DNA from: JANNGZ01 sp031404155
GTDB lineage: Bacteria > Pseudomonadota > Gammaproteobacteria > Burkholderiales > Burkholderiaceae_C
Reading direction: 5' to 3'
DNA length: 28,166 bases
Assembly (NCBI GenBank): GCA_031404155.1
Contig: JANNGZ010000160.1
Coordinates: 1 to 28,166 of the forward strand
The position numbers and the translations under genes are program-made. Shown here piece by piece: positions 8,072 through 16,290 of this stretch. The notes below the pieces were generated by a model, which was not told the DNA's origin, did no database searches, and saw only the letters and a program-made list of their open reading frames with translations. Position 1 is the first letter of the stretch. Each line of letters starts with the position of its first letter.

Positions 8072-9409
8072 ATGGGCCACGCCGAACCTCAAGTTGCGTC
8101 CGATACCAAAGCCGACCTGCAACAGTACTGGATGCCGTTCTCGGCCAACAAGGAGTTCAAGCAGGAGCCGCGCATGTTCGTGCGCGCCGAAGGCATGTAC
8201 TTCTACACGCCCGAAGGCAAGCAGGTCATCGACGCATCGGCGGGGTTGTTCTGCGTCGCCGCGGGCCACTGCCGGCGCGAGATTGCCGAGGCCGTCTACC
8301 AGCAGCTGCAAACGCTGGACTTCACCGCGCCCTTTGTGCGTGCGCATCCCAAGGCCTTCGAACTCGCGCGCCGCGTTGCCGAATTCACCCCGGCCGATTT
8401 GAACCGCGTCTTCTTCGTCAACTCGGGTTCCGAGGCGATCGACACCGCAATGAAGATGGCGCTGATGTACCACCGCGTCCGTGGCCAGGCGCAGCGCCAG
8501 ATTTTCATCTCGCGCGAACGGGCCTACCACGGCGTCAACCTCGGCGGCGTGGCGCTCGCCGGCATGGTCAACAACCGGCGCGCCTTCGGCACCGGCCTGG
8601 CCGGCGTCTACCACATGCGCCACACCGCGCTGCCGCAGAACAAGTTCGTCAAGGGCCAGCCGGAACAAGGCGCCGACCTGGCGGACGACCTGCAGCGCTT
8701 TTGCGCGCTGCTCGGCGGCGAGAACATCGCCGCGGTTTTTGTCGAGCCCACTGCCGGCTCCTTCGGCTGCCTGCCGCCGCCCAAGGGCTACCTGGACCGG
8801 CTGCGCAAGATCTGCGACGACAACGGCATCCTGCTGGTGTTCGACGAAGTCATCACCGGCTGGGGCCGCATGGGGGCCAACTTCGGCGCGCAGAAGTTCA
8901 ATGTCACGCCCGACCTGATGACCATGGCCAAGGCGATCACCAACGGCGCCCAGCCAATGGGTGCGGTGGCCGCGCGCCAGGGCATCTACGACGCGATCAC
9001 CGACGCCGGCCCGAAGCAGGGCATCGAGTTCTTCCACGGCTACACCTACTCGGCGCACCCGGCGTCCTGTGCGGCCGGCCTGGCGATGATGGACATCTTC
9101 CGCGACGAAAAACTGGTCGACCGTGCCGCGGCGATGAGCCCGTATTTCACCGACACGATGCATGCGCTGGCCGACGCGCCCGGCGTCGTCGACATCCGCT
9201 CGGTGGGCATGATGGCGGGCATCGAAGTGGCCGCGGTCGGCGGCCCCGGCGTGCGTGGGCACGAGCTGCAAAAGGCGCTCTACGACCGTGGGCTGAACCT
9301 GAAGGCCACCGGCGACACGCTGATCGTGGCGCCGCCGCTGGTGGCCGAGAAGGTGCACATCGACGAGATCGCCGGCAAGATTCGCGAGGCGCTGGTCGCC
9401 GCGGGCTGA
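8072..9409 (+). CDS. Omega-amino acid (beta-alanine or taurine):pyruvate aminotransferase, class III
   Basis: A 445-residue PLP-dependent class-III aminotransferase. Motifs: the HYWMPF-like QYWMPFSANKEF start, FVNSGSEAIDTAMK at about 115-128, the LLVFDEVITGWGRMG block with the PLP aspartate at about 258, and the Schiff-base lysine at about 287 in TMAKAITNG. The N-terminus resembles Pseudomonas beta-alanine/omega-amino acid:pyruvate aminotransferases. Beside a tauABC set, a taurine:pyruvate role (giving sulfoacetaldehyde and alanine) is plausible, but no xsc gene is in the window. ATG 8072 has an AAGGAG ribosome-binding site. It is divergent from tauA, and its 3' end faces the caspase-like gene 101 bases away. 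Confidence 0.87.
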   Translation: MGHAEPQVASDTKADLQQYWMPFSANKEFKQEPRMFVRAEGMYFYTPEGKQVIDASAGLFCVAAGHCRREIAEAVYQQLQTLDFTAPFVRAHPKAFELARRVAEFTPADLNRVFFVNSGSEAIDTAMKMALMYHRVRGQAQRQIFISRERAYHGVNLGGVALAGMVNNRRAFGTGLAGVYHMRHTALPQNKFVKGQPEQGADLADDLQRFCALLGGENIAAVFVEPTAGSFGCLPPPKGYLDRLRKICDDNGILLVFDEVITGWGRMGANFGAQKFNVTPDLMTMAKAITNGAQPMGAVAARQGIYDAITDAGPKQGIEFFHGYTYSAHPASCAAGLAMMDIFRDEKLVDRAAAMSPYFTDTMHALADAPGVVDIRSVGMMAGIEVAAVGGPGVRGHELQKALYDRGLNLKATGDTLIVAPPLVAEKVHIDEIAGKIREALVAAG

Positions 9410-9510
9410 GTGGGGTTGGCCGGCGGCGGCGAGCCCTTGCCGTCGGCCCCGGCCTGACTTGAGGCTGCGCCGGCGCGCTGTGTTGGCGCCGCGTCGCCGA
9501 TAACCCCGCG

Positions 9511-11085
9511 CTAGCGGTTTCGCGGCACCCGTTTCATGCTGACAAGCTGGCCCGAAGACTGCTCGGTGATGCGGCCGTCGACCCGGTGCAAGATGTCGTT
9601 GCGGATCGCGAACATGGTGGTGGGATCGATCCAGGTCATGTGCGACAAACTGACATCTGCACCGTGCGGGCGTCTCGCCTGCCCGACGAATTCGACCTTG
9701 AAGGCCTTGAACGTGCCCGCGGGCACGGTGATCTCTTCAAAGGCGAGAACCCGGACCTCATAGAAGTTGGTCGACTTGTCGCCCTTGGCCGGTGTGTTGG
9801 TGAACGCAGTGCGCCAACGTTTGCCGACCGCCAAGTCTGCCGGCGCCACAAGCACTCCGGGATCTTTGGTGCCGAACCTGTTTTTCAGCACCGACCCCAT
9901 CTGGTCCAGAACGAGCGCGCCGCCGTTGATCACCACGCGGTCGTTGTCGGCCTGGGTCACCCGGTAGGTTACGCGCCGGGTTTCCTTGGCGAGGCTGTCG
10001 GTGTGCTCCATCACCCATTCGTCTCCGGCCATGAACCGGGCCACGCCCGCGGGAAGCGCGACCACGCCGTGGGCCCCGGGCTGGGGCACCGCCTTGGCCT
10101 GCTCCAGTTGGTCGAGCCGGAACTTCGCCGGCTCGCTGATCAGGCCATCGGGGTACTTGCGCAGGTAGGCATAGAAGTCGTCGGCACGGGTCGAAGCCTT
10201 GATCTGGTCCCAATCGGCCTTTTCCTGCGTCAGCGCCACCTCGACCTCCTTGAACCGGTCCGATTCGCTCATCGCGACCGGTTTTGCCTTCGGGTCGAAA
10301 TAAAACTCTTCCTCCAGGGTCGTGCTTTCCCACGGGAGCTGCCGGCCCGCGGTGCGCTGGCGCACCTGCAAGCGCACGCGTTTGAAAACCTCCTCGATCC
10401 TCGCGTTGGGGCGTTTCAACTCCAGCACCAGGTGTTGGGTGTAGAGGCTGTGTCCGCTCTCGGTAGTGCCGTCCTCGGCCAGGTTGCCCGGGGCCGTGGC
10501 AAAGGCCAGGAAAGTCCCCCACTGCGCGTCCATCTGCGCCAGCCCCGAACCTCTGCCGGTGGCACCGAACGGGTTGTCGCGGCAGGCGTCCAGCACGATG
10601 ATGCTCATCGCATTGCCCGCGGCCTTGAAGGCATCGAGCACCTGCTGCACGTCCACCGTCTGCCGCGGCACGTCGCGAGCCGAGCCGAGCTTGGCATCGA
10701 CGGGCACAAGATAGTTGCGCCAGTCCAGTTGCAGCCCATGGCCGGCGAAGTAAAACATGCCGACGCCGCCGCCAGCTTTGAGCAAATCCTGCGTCTGCGC
10801 GATGGCCTGTTCCATCTGCGCCTTGCTCGCATCGCGTGCTTCGATCACCGTGAAGCCCAAGCCCTTGAGCACATCGCCCACCGCCTTGGCGTCGTTGCCG
10901 GGGTTGGACAAGGGGCTGGACGGATAGGCCGCATTGCCGATCACGAGCGCCACGCGCGGGCGGCCGGTGGGCTGGGCCTCGGCCGGGCTCAGGGTGAGCG
11001 TGCCGGCCAGGGCGAGCGCGCCCGCCACGTCGAACAGCCTGCGCATCACCCGCACCGACCATGCTGAACCGATTGGAGTTTTCAT
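9511..11085 (-). CDS. Exported caspase-like (peptidase C14 / orthocaspase) protein
   Basis: A protein of about 524 residues with a signal peptide and an N-terminal caspase-like domain. The hydrophobic core is LFDVAGALALAGTLTL and cleavage is expected near AEA-Q, residue 38. The domain (about 43-280) opens with RVALVIGNAAY, has a catalytic His at about 116 in FYFAGHG and a Cys at about 168 in LDACRDNPF, so the dyad is intact. The C-terminal half (about 330-524) is beta-rich and I do not recognise it; a middle segment (DDFYAYLRKYPDGLISEPAKFRL) resembles helical regions seen after bacterial C14 domains. Start is uncertain: ATG 11083-11085 or ATG 11044-11046 (MRRLFDV), the latter giving a more compact signal peptide. 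Cleavage targets are unknown. It diverges from the amidohydrolase, 140 bases away. Confidence 0.82.
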   Translation of the reverse strand: MKTPIGSAWSVRVMRRLFDVAGALALAGTLTLSPAEAQPTGRPRVALVIGNAAYPSSPLSNPGNDAKAVGDVLKGLGFTVIEARDASKAQMEQAIAQTQDLLKAGGGVGMFYFAGHGLQLDWRNYLVPVDAKLGSARDVPRQTVDVQQVLDAFKAAGNAMSIIVLDACRDNPFGATGRGSGLAQMDAQWGTFLAFATAPGNLAEDGTTESGHSLYTQHLVLELKRPNARIEEVFKRVRLQVRQRTAGRQLPWESTTLEEEFYFDPKAKPVAMSESDRFKEVEVALTQEKADWDQIKASTRADDFYAYLRKYPDGLISEPAKFRLDQLEQAKAVPQPGAHGVVALPAGVARFMAGDEWVMEHTDSLAKETRRVTYRVTQADNDRVVINGGALVLDQMGSVLKNRFGTKDPGVLVAPADLAVGKRWRTAFTNTPAKGDKSTNFYEVRVLAFEEITVPAGTFKAFKVEFVGQARRPHGADVSLSHMTWIDPTTMFAIRNDILHRVDGRITEQSSGQLVSMKRVPRNR

Positions 11086-11225
11086 GGAGTGGCTCGGTGG
11101 CTCCCAAGACCTGGCCTTCGGCCGGTTGGCCGCGTGCACCAGGTCGGCGCTGTGTCCCGATTCTGGACCGCCGGCGCCGGTTCGTGCGCGCAGAATGCGC
11201 GCCACCCGATCCCGAGCCGCGCACC

Positions 11226-12929
11226 ATGACCTCACCCCAATCCGGCACCACGGTCTATCGCGCCCGCCGCATCCTGACGATGAACCCGATGCAGCCCGAG
11301 GCCACCCATGTCGCGGTGCGCGACGGGCGAATCCTCTCGGTGGGCGACTTGGCGCGCATGCAGTTGCACGGCCCTTTCGAACTCGACGAGCGCTTTGCCG
11401 ACCAGGTGCTGATGCCCGGCCTGGTGGAAGGCCACTCGCACCTGATGGCCGGAGGCTTGTGGCAGTTCCCGTTCGTCGGTTTTCACGAACGCACCGCGCC
11501 CGATGGCCACAAGTGGCCCGGCTGCCGCGGCTTCGAAGAGGTGGTGGACCGTCTGGTGGCACTCGAGCGTGCGCTGCCCGACGCCACGCAACCGCTGATC
11601 GCCTGGGGCTTCGACCCGATCTTCTTCGGCAGCGAACGCATGACGGTGCGCCACCTGGAGCGTGTGTCGGCGACGCGGCCGGTGGTGATCCTGCACGCGA
11701 GCCAGCACCTGATGAACGTGAACCGCGCGGCGCTGGCCGCTGCCGGCATCACCCGCGACACGCAGATCGAAGGCGTGCCGCGGTTTGAGGACAGCGGCGA
11801 AGATGCGGGCCAGCCCACCGGCGAGTTGCAGGAGTTCGCCGCGATGTTCCCGGTCGCGCGGATGATCGGCAACGCATTTCGCATCACCGCCACCACCGAA
11901 CTCGGCATGACCCTGTTCGGGCAGATCGCCCAGCTCGCAGGTGTGACCACCGCCACCGACCTGGCCAACGAGATGAGCGAGGGCAATGTCGAGACGATGT
12001 TGCGGGTCACCGGTGACGAGGCCTATCCGGTGCGCCTGGTGCCGCTGTTCGCCAGCCTCGACGGCGCGCTCTCGGCGGAACAATCCTTGGCGCGGATTCG
12101 TTCGGCGCAGGCGCGCAGCACGGAGAAGCTGCACATGGGCATCGTGAAGATCATTGCCGACGGCTCGATCCAGGGTTTCACCGCGCGCCTGAAGTGGCCG
12201 GGCTACTTCAACGGCCGCGACAACGGCATCTGGATCCAGGCGCCCGACACGCTGCGCGCCAGCATCGCGCGTTACCACGCCGAAGGGCTGCAGTTGCATG
12301 TGCATGCCAACGGCGACGAGGCCAGTGAATTTGTGATCGACTGCTTCGAAGCCGCGTTGGCTCAAGCCCCGCGCCCCGACCACCGCCACACCCTGCAACA
12401 CGCGCAGATGGCCGACCGCGCGCAGCTGCGCCGCATGGCGCGCCTGGGCCTGTGCGCCAACCTGTTCGCCAACCACCTCTATTACTGGGGCGATGCGCAC
12501 GCCACGATGACCATGGGCCCGGACCGCGCCAGCCGCATGGACGCCTGCGGCAGCGCGCTCGAGTTCGGCGTGCCGCTGGCGATCCATTCCGACGCGCCGA
12601 TCACGCCGATGGCGCCGTTGTTCACCGCCTGGTGCGCGGTGAACCGGCTCACGTCGTCGGGGCAACTGCTCGGCGCCAACGAGCGCATCACGGTGGCGCA
12701 GGCGCTGTATGCCGTCACGATGGGCGCGGCCTACACGCTGCGCATGGACGACCGCATCGGCAGCATCGAAGTGGGCAAGTGGGCCGACTTCTGCGTGCTC
12801 GACGACGACCCGAGCACGGTGGCGCCCGAAGCCTTGAAGGACGTGCGCGTGGCGGGTACGGTGCTCGGCGGGCGTGTGATGGCAGCCCCTGTGCCGCAAG
12901 CCCAGCCGCAACCCCGGCCGGCCTCGTGA
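11226..12929 (+). CDS. YtcJ-like amidohydrolase (Amidohydro_3 family)
   Basis: A 567-residue metal-dependent hydrolase of the amidohydrolase superfamily. Ligand motifs visible: HSH at residues 70-72 (VEGHSHLM), HVH at 358-360 (LHVHANGDEA), HTLQH at 388-392, and HSDAP with the catalytic-type Asp at about 456. The lysine position is represented by GIVKIIADGSIQG. The C-terminal IEVGKWADFCVLDDDP closes the small beta domain. Reactions in this family are diverse (N-substituted amides, formamide and cyclic ureide hydrolysis), so no substrate is given. ATG 11226 begins the family-like sequence. The stop overlaps the ATG of the CobW-type gene (TGATG at 12927-12931), so the two are translationally coupled. 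Confidence 0.87.
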   Translation: MTSPQSGTTVYRARRILTMNPMQPEATHVAVRDGRILSVGDLARMQLHGPFELDERFADQVLMPGLVEGHSHLMAGGLWQFPFVGFHERTAPDGHKWPGCRGFEEVVDRLVALERALPDATQPLIAWGFDPIFFGSERMTVRHLERVSATRPVVILHASQHLMNVNRAALAAAGITRDTQIEGVPRFEDSGEDAGQPTGELQEFAAMFPVARMIGNAFRITATTELGMTLFGQIAQLAGVTTATDLANEMSEGNVETMLRVTGDEAYPVRLVPLFASLDGALSAEQSLARIRSAQARSTEKLHMGIVKIIADGSIQGFTARLKWPGYFNGRDNGIWIQAPDTLRASIARYHAEGLQLHVHANGDEASEFVIDCFEAALAQAPRPDHRHTLQHAQMADRAQLRRMARLGLCANLFANHLYYWGDAHATMTMGPDRASRMDACGSALEFGVPLAIHSDAPITPMAPLFTAWCAVNRLTSSGQLLGANERITVAQALYAVTMGAAYTLRMDDRIGSIEVGKWADFCVLDDDPSTVAPEALKDVRVAGTVLGGRVMAAPVPQAQPQPRPAS

Positions 12930-13876
12930 TGAGCGCACCGGCGCGGCTGCCGCTCACCGTCATCGGCGGTTTTCTCGGCGCGGGCAAGACCACGCTGCTG
13001 AACCACTGGCTCGGCGCCACGCGCCAACGCCTGGCGGTGCTGGTGAACGATTTTGGCGCGCTCAACATCGACGCGAGCCTGATCGCGGCGAGGCACGGCG
13101 ACACGATCGCGCTGAGCAACGGCTGTGTCTGCTGCTCGATCGGCGACGACCTGAGCGCGGCGCTGATTCAAGTGCTCGACCAGCGCGATCGCTTCAACGC
13201 GGTGGTGGTCGAAGCCAGCGGTGTCGCCGACCCCTGGCGCATCGCGCAGGTGGGCCTGGCCGACCCGGCCCTCACGCTGGAGGGCGTGGTGGTGCTGGTG
13301 GATGCGGCGGCGGTGCTGGCGCAGTCGCAGCAGCCGCTGCTGGCCGACTCGCTGGTGCGCCAGGTGAGGGCGGCAGACCTGCTGGTGCTCAACAAGATCG
13401 ACCTGGTGGATGGGGCGCAATCCGATCGGGTTCGGGCATGGGCGCGCCGCTTGGCGCCGCGAGCGCCGAGCGTGGAAACCGCGCAGGGCCGGCTCGCGCT
13501 CGCCTGGCTCGAGGCGCCGCGCTGGGAGGGCGCGCGCGTCGAACCCGATGTCCACGTGCATACGAAGCAAGATGTTCACGATCACCACTTCGAGAGCTGG
13601 GCGTGCCGCCCGTCGAAGGTTTTTGTCGCACGGGAGTTGCGCCACTGGCTGCGCAAGCCGCCTGCGGGCCTGCTGCGGCTGAAGGGGCTGCTGCGCACCG
13701 ACGAACAGGGCTGGGCCGAACTGCAGTTCGCCGGCCTGCACGGCAGCTTGCGCGCCGCGGTCGCGGCGCCAGTCGATGGCCTGCCCGCGCTGGTGGCCAT
13801 CGGATTGCGCGGCGCGCTGCCGAGCGCGGCGCTGGCGTCGATGTTCCAGCGTATCCAGGCGGCGGCTGCGGACTGA
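12929..13876 (+). CDS. CobW/COG0523 family GTPase (putative metallochaperone)
   Basis: A 315-residue G3E-family GTPase. It has Walker A GGFLGAGKTT (13-22), the metal-binding GCVCC at residues 65-69 (Cys66, Cys68, Cys69), Walker B-like VVVEASGVADP, the guanine-specificity motif NKID (155-158), a His-rich loop at 209-220 (HVHTKQDVHDHH), and a C-terminal CobW_C-like domain. Family members use GTP to deliver Zn, Co or other metals to target proteins. Its start overlaps the stop of the amidohydrolase, a metalloenzyme and therefore a reasonable client (inference). The chr promoter follows 40-75 bases after its stop. Confidence 0.88.
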   Translation: MSAPARLPLTVIGGFLGAGKTTLLNHWLGATRQRLAVLVNDFGALNIDASLIAARHGDTIALSNGCVCCSIGDDLSAALIQVLDQRDRFNAVVVEASGVADPWRIAQVGLADPALTLEGVVVLVDAAAVLAQSQQPLLADSLVRQVRAADLLVLNKIDLVDGAQSDRVRAWARRLAPRAPSVETAQGRLALAWLEAPRWEGARVEPDVHVHTKQDVHDHHFESWACRPSKVFVARELRHWLRKPPAGLLRLKGLLRTDEQGWAELQFAGLHGSLRAAVAAPVDGLPALVAIGLRGALPSAALASMFQRIQAAAAD

Positions 13877-13917
13877 AGGCGTCACCGCGGCACGGCAGCC
13901 TCGGGTTGAGTTTGAGA

Positions 13918-13953
13918 TTGGTATTACATCAACAGTAGCGTATGCTACAAAGA
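13918..13953 (+). promoter_or_regulatory. Candidate chr operon promoter and operator
   Basis: A sigma70-like promoter can be read as TTGGTA (13918-13923), a 17-base spacer, and TATGCT (13941-13946). The inverted repeat GTAGC-GTAT-GCTAC at 13935-13948 covers the -10 box, a suitable place for a repressor such as ChrB. The predicted transcription start falls at about 13953, next to ATG 13954. This is pattern-based; no binding data are available. Confidence 0.5.
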
Positions 13954-14904
13954 ATGTGGGCCATCCTGATCGTCACGCTCCCCACGCAGCCGAACGCGGT
14001 GCGCCTGCGCATCTGGCGTGCGCTCAAGGCCCTGGGCTGCGCGGCGCTGCGTGACGGGGCCTACCTGCTGCCGCAGGAGCAGGCGCCGTCGCTGGAGGCG
14101 CTGGCCGAGGAGGTGCGCGAACATGGCGGCACCGCCTCGGTGCTGGCGCTCTCGCCGCGCGACGATGCGCAGCGCGACGAAGTGCTGGCGCTGTTCGACC
14201 GCGGCGAGGCCTATGCGGCGTGGCGCGAGTCGGCCAGCGCCTTGCAGTTCGAGCTGGACAGCCTCGGCGAGACGGACGCGCGGCGGCGCTTGCGCGGCGT
14301 GGCCGACACGCTGCAAAGCCTCAATCGCAGCGACCACTATCCCGGTGCGGCGGCACAGCAGGCGCAAGCGCATTGGCTCGCCTTGCGCGCTGCGTTCGAC
14401 GAGCGCTTTTCCAAAGGCGAGCCGCAGGCGCTGGTGGCCGACCCGATCGTGCCCTTGCAGCGTGCCAAATTTCAAGGCAAACGCTGGGCCACCCGCGCGC
14501 GGCCCTGGGTCGACCGGCTCGCCTGCGCCTGGCTGATCAAACGCTTCATCGACCGCGAGGCCGAGTTCGCCTGGTTGAGTGGCAAGGAAGGCGCGGCGCT
14601 GCGCACGCCGCGCGGCGCGATCGGCTTCGACTACGACGGCGCGCGTTTCACCCATGTCGGCACCCGGGTCACGTTTGAAGTGCTGGCGCGCAGCTTCGAG
14701 CTGGACGGCGACAGCAAGCTCCAGCGCATCGCCGGCGCGGTGCATTACCTCGACGTCGGTGGCATACCCGCACCCGAAGCCGCCGGCCTCGAAGCGGTGC
14801 TTGCCGGCTTGCGCGAAGTGCATGGCGACGACGACCGCCTGGTTCGCGCCGCGTCCGCGGTATTCGACGCGCTCTACGCGGCGCCCACGGGAGCGCCCTC
14901 GTGA
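13954..14904 (+). CDS. chrB: Chromate resistance regulator ChrB
   Basis: A protein of about 316 residues matching ChrB, the chromate-sensing transcriptional regulator. The N-terminal domain (about 1-150) starts MWAILIVTLPTQPNAVRLRIWRALK and resembles PaaX-like regulators (RDGAYLLP segment). The C-terminal ChrB domain includes WATRARPWVDRLACAWLIKRFIDREAEF, then GVDFDY-like GAIGFDYDGARFTHVG and the HYLDVGG block. It is thought to repress the chr operon until chromate is present. An in-frame ATG at 13942 would add four residues, but that codon lies inside the candidate operator and -10 box, so 13954 is preferred. Its stop overlaps the chrA GTG start (GTGA at 14901-14904). Confidence 0.88.
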   Translation: MWAILIVTLPTQPNAVRLRIWRALKALGCAALRDGAYLLPQEQAPSLEALAEEVREHGGTASVLALSPRDDAQRDEVLALFDRGEAYAAWRESASALQFELDSLGETDARRRLRGVADTLQSLNRSDHYPGAAAQQAQAHWLALRAAFDERFSKGEPQALVADPIVPLQRAKFQGKRWATRARPWVDRLACAWLIKRFIDREAEFAWLSGKEGAALRTPRGAIGFDYDGARFTHVGTRVTFEVLARSFELDGDSKLQRIAGAVHYLDVGGIPAPEAAGLEAVLAGLREVHGDDDRLVRAASAVFDALYAAPTGAPS

Positions 14905-16280
14905 CGCCTTCCGCCAATGCCACCCCAGCCGCGCGGGCACCGGCACCGGCGCCGGCCGCGGTGAGCTTCGACGAGGCATTGCGCTTTTGGTTGAAGCTCG
15001 GCTTCATCAGCTTCGGCGGTCCGGCGGGGCAGATCGCGCTGATGCACACCGAGCTGGTGGAGCGCCGCCGCTGGATCAGCGAACAGCGTTTTTTGCACGC
15101 GCTCAACTACTGTATGGTGTTGCCCGGGCCCGAGGCGCAGCAGCTCGCCACCTACATCGGCTGGCTGATGCACCGCACCTGGGGCGGCATCGTCGCCGGT
15201 GCGCTGTTCGTGCTGCCGTCGCTGTTCATCCTGGTCGCGCTGTCGTGGATCTACCTGCGCTTCGGCGACGTGCCGGTGGTCGCCGGCATCTTCTTCGGGC
15301 TGAAGCCGGCGGTGACGGCGCTGGTGCTACACGCAGCACACCGCATCGGCACGCGGGCACTGAAGAACCGCTGGATGTGGGGCATCGCCGCCGCGTCCTT
15401 CGTGGCCATCTTCGCCTTCGACACGCCGTTCCCGGCCATCGTGTTGGCAGCCGCGTTGACCGGCCACTTTGGCGCCCGCCGCTGGCCGCAGGTGTTCGCG
15501 CTCGGCGGCGGGCACGGCAGCGCCAAGGCCAGCTACGGGCCGGCGCTGATCGACGACCACACGCCGACGCCGGCACACGCACGTTTCTCGCGCAGCCACC
15601 TGTTCAACGTGCTGGCGGCCGGCCTGGGCCTGTGGCTGCTGGCGATGGCGGCGCTGGTGGCGACGAACGGCCTGCAAGGCACCCTGACGCAGATGGGCTG
15701 GTTCTTCACCAAGGCGGCGCTGCTCACCTTCGGTGGCGCCTATGCGGTGCTGCCCTACGTGTACCAGGGCGCGGTCGAGACCCACCAGTGGCTGAGCGGG
15801 CCGCAGATGATCGACGGACTCGCGCTCGGCGAGACCACGCCTGGGCCGCTGATCATGGTGGTAGCTTTCGTCGGGTTTGTGGGCGGCTGGCTGAAACAGG
15901 CCCTGGGGCCCGATGCACTGTTCCTGGGCGGCGCGCTCGCGGCCACCGTGGTCACCTTCTTCACCTTCCTGCCGTCGTTCGTTTTCATCCTGGCCGGCGG
16001 TCCAGTGGTCGAGGCCACGCACGGCAAGCTCGGCTTCACGGCGCCGTTGTCGGCGATCACGGCCGCCGTGGTCGGGGTGATCCTGAACCTCGCCATGTTC
16101 TTCGCGTACCACGTGCTCTGGCCACAGGGCTTCGGCGGGCGCTTCGACGGGCTGTCGGCCGTCATCACCGTTGCCGCCGCCGTGGCGCTGTTCCGATTCA
16201 AGGTCGGCGTCCTGCCGCTGCTCGGTGCCTGCGCAGGCGTCGGGCTGATCGCCTCCTGGCTTGTTCCCTTGCTGCGCTGA
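14901..16280 (+). CDS. chrA: Chromate transporter ChrA (two CHR domains)
   Basis: A 459-residue inner-membrane protein of the long-chain CHR family, which exports chromate from the cytoplasm using the proton-motive force. The N-terminal CHR domain has FISFGGPAGQIALMH and VLPGPEAQQ; the C-terminal half repeats the pattern with LTFGGAYAVLPYV and GLALGETTPGPLIM. About ten hydrophobic segments are seen. The first 22 residues are Ala/Pro-rich and probably cytoplasmic. The GTG start overlaps the chrB stop by four bases, indicating coupled translation. The next gene starts 10 bases after the stop. Confidence 0.93.
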   Translation: MTPSANATPAARAPAPAPAAVSFDEALRFWLKLGFISFGGPAGQIALMHTELVERRRWISEQRFLHALNYCMVLPGPEAQQLATYIGWLMHRTWGGIVAGALFVLPSLFILVALSWIYLRFGDVPVVAGIFFGLKPAVTALVLHAAHRIGTRALKNRWMWGIAAASFVAIFAFDTPFPAIVLAAALTGHFGARRWPQVFALGGGHGSAKASYGPALIDDHTPTPAHARFSRSHLFNVLAAGLGLWLLAMAALVATNGLQGTLTQMGWFFTKAALLTFGGAYAVLPYVYQGAVETHQWLSGPQMIDGLALGETTPGPLIMVVAFVGFVGGWLKQALGPDALFLGGALAATVVTFFTFLPSFVFILAGGPVVEATHGKLGFTAPLSAITAAVVGVILNLAMFFAYHVLWPQGFGGRFDGLSAVITVAAAVALFRFKVGVLPLLGACAGVGLIASWLVPLLR

Positions 16281-16290
16281 AGGAGTCCCC

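Noticed and set aside
9410..9510. A terminator between the aminotransferase and caspase-like genes
   Set aside because: The region is GC-rich with several partial inverted repeats, but no single stem is convincing and there is no T tract.
11232..12938. A 568-codon minus-strand frame opposite the amidohydrolase
   Set aside because: The plus strand carries all amidohydrolase metal motifs; the opposite frame is a codon-bias shadow.
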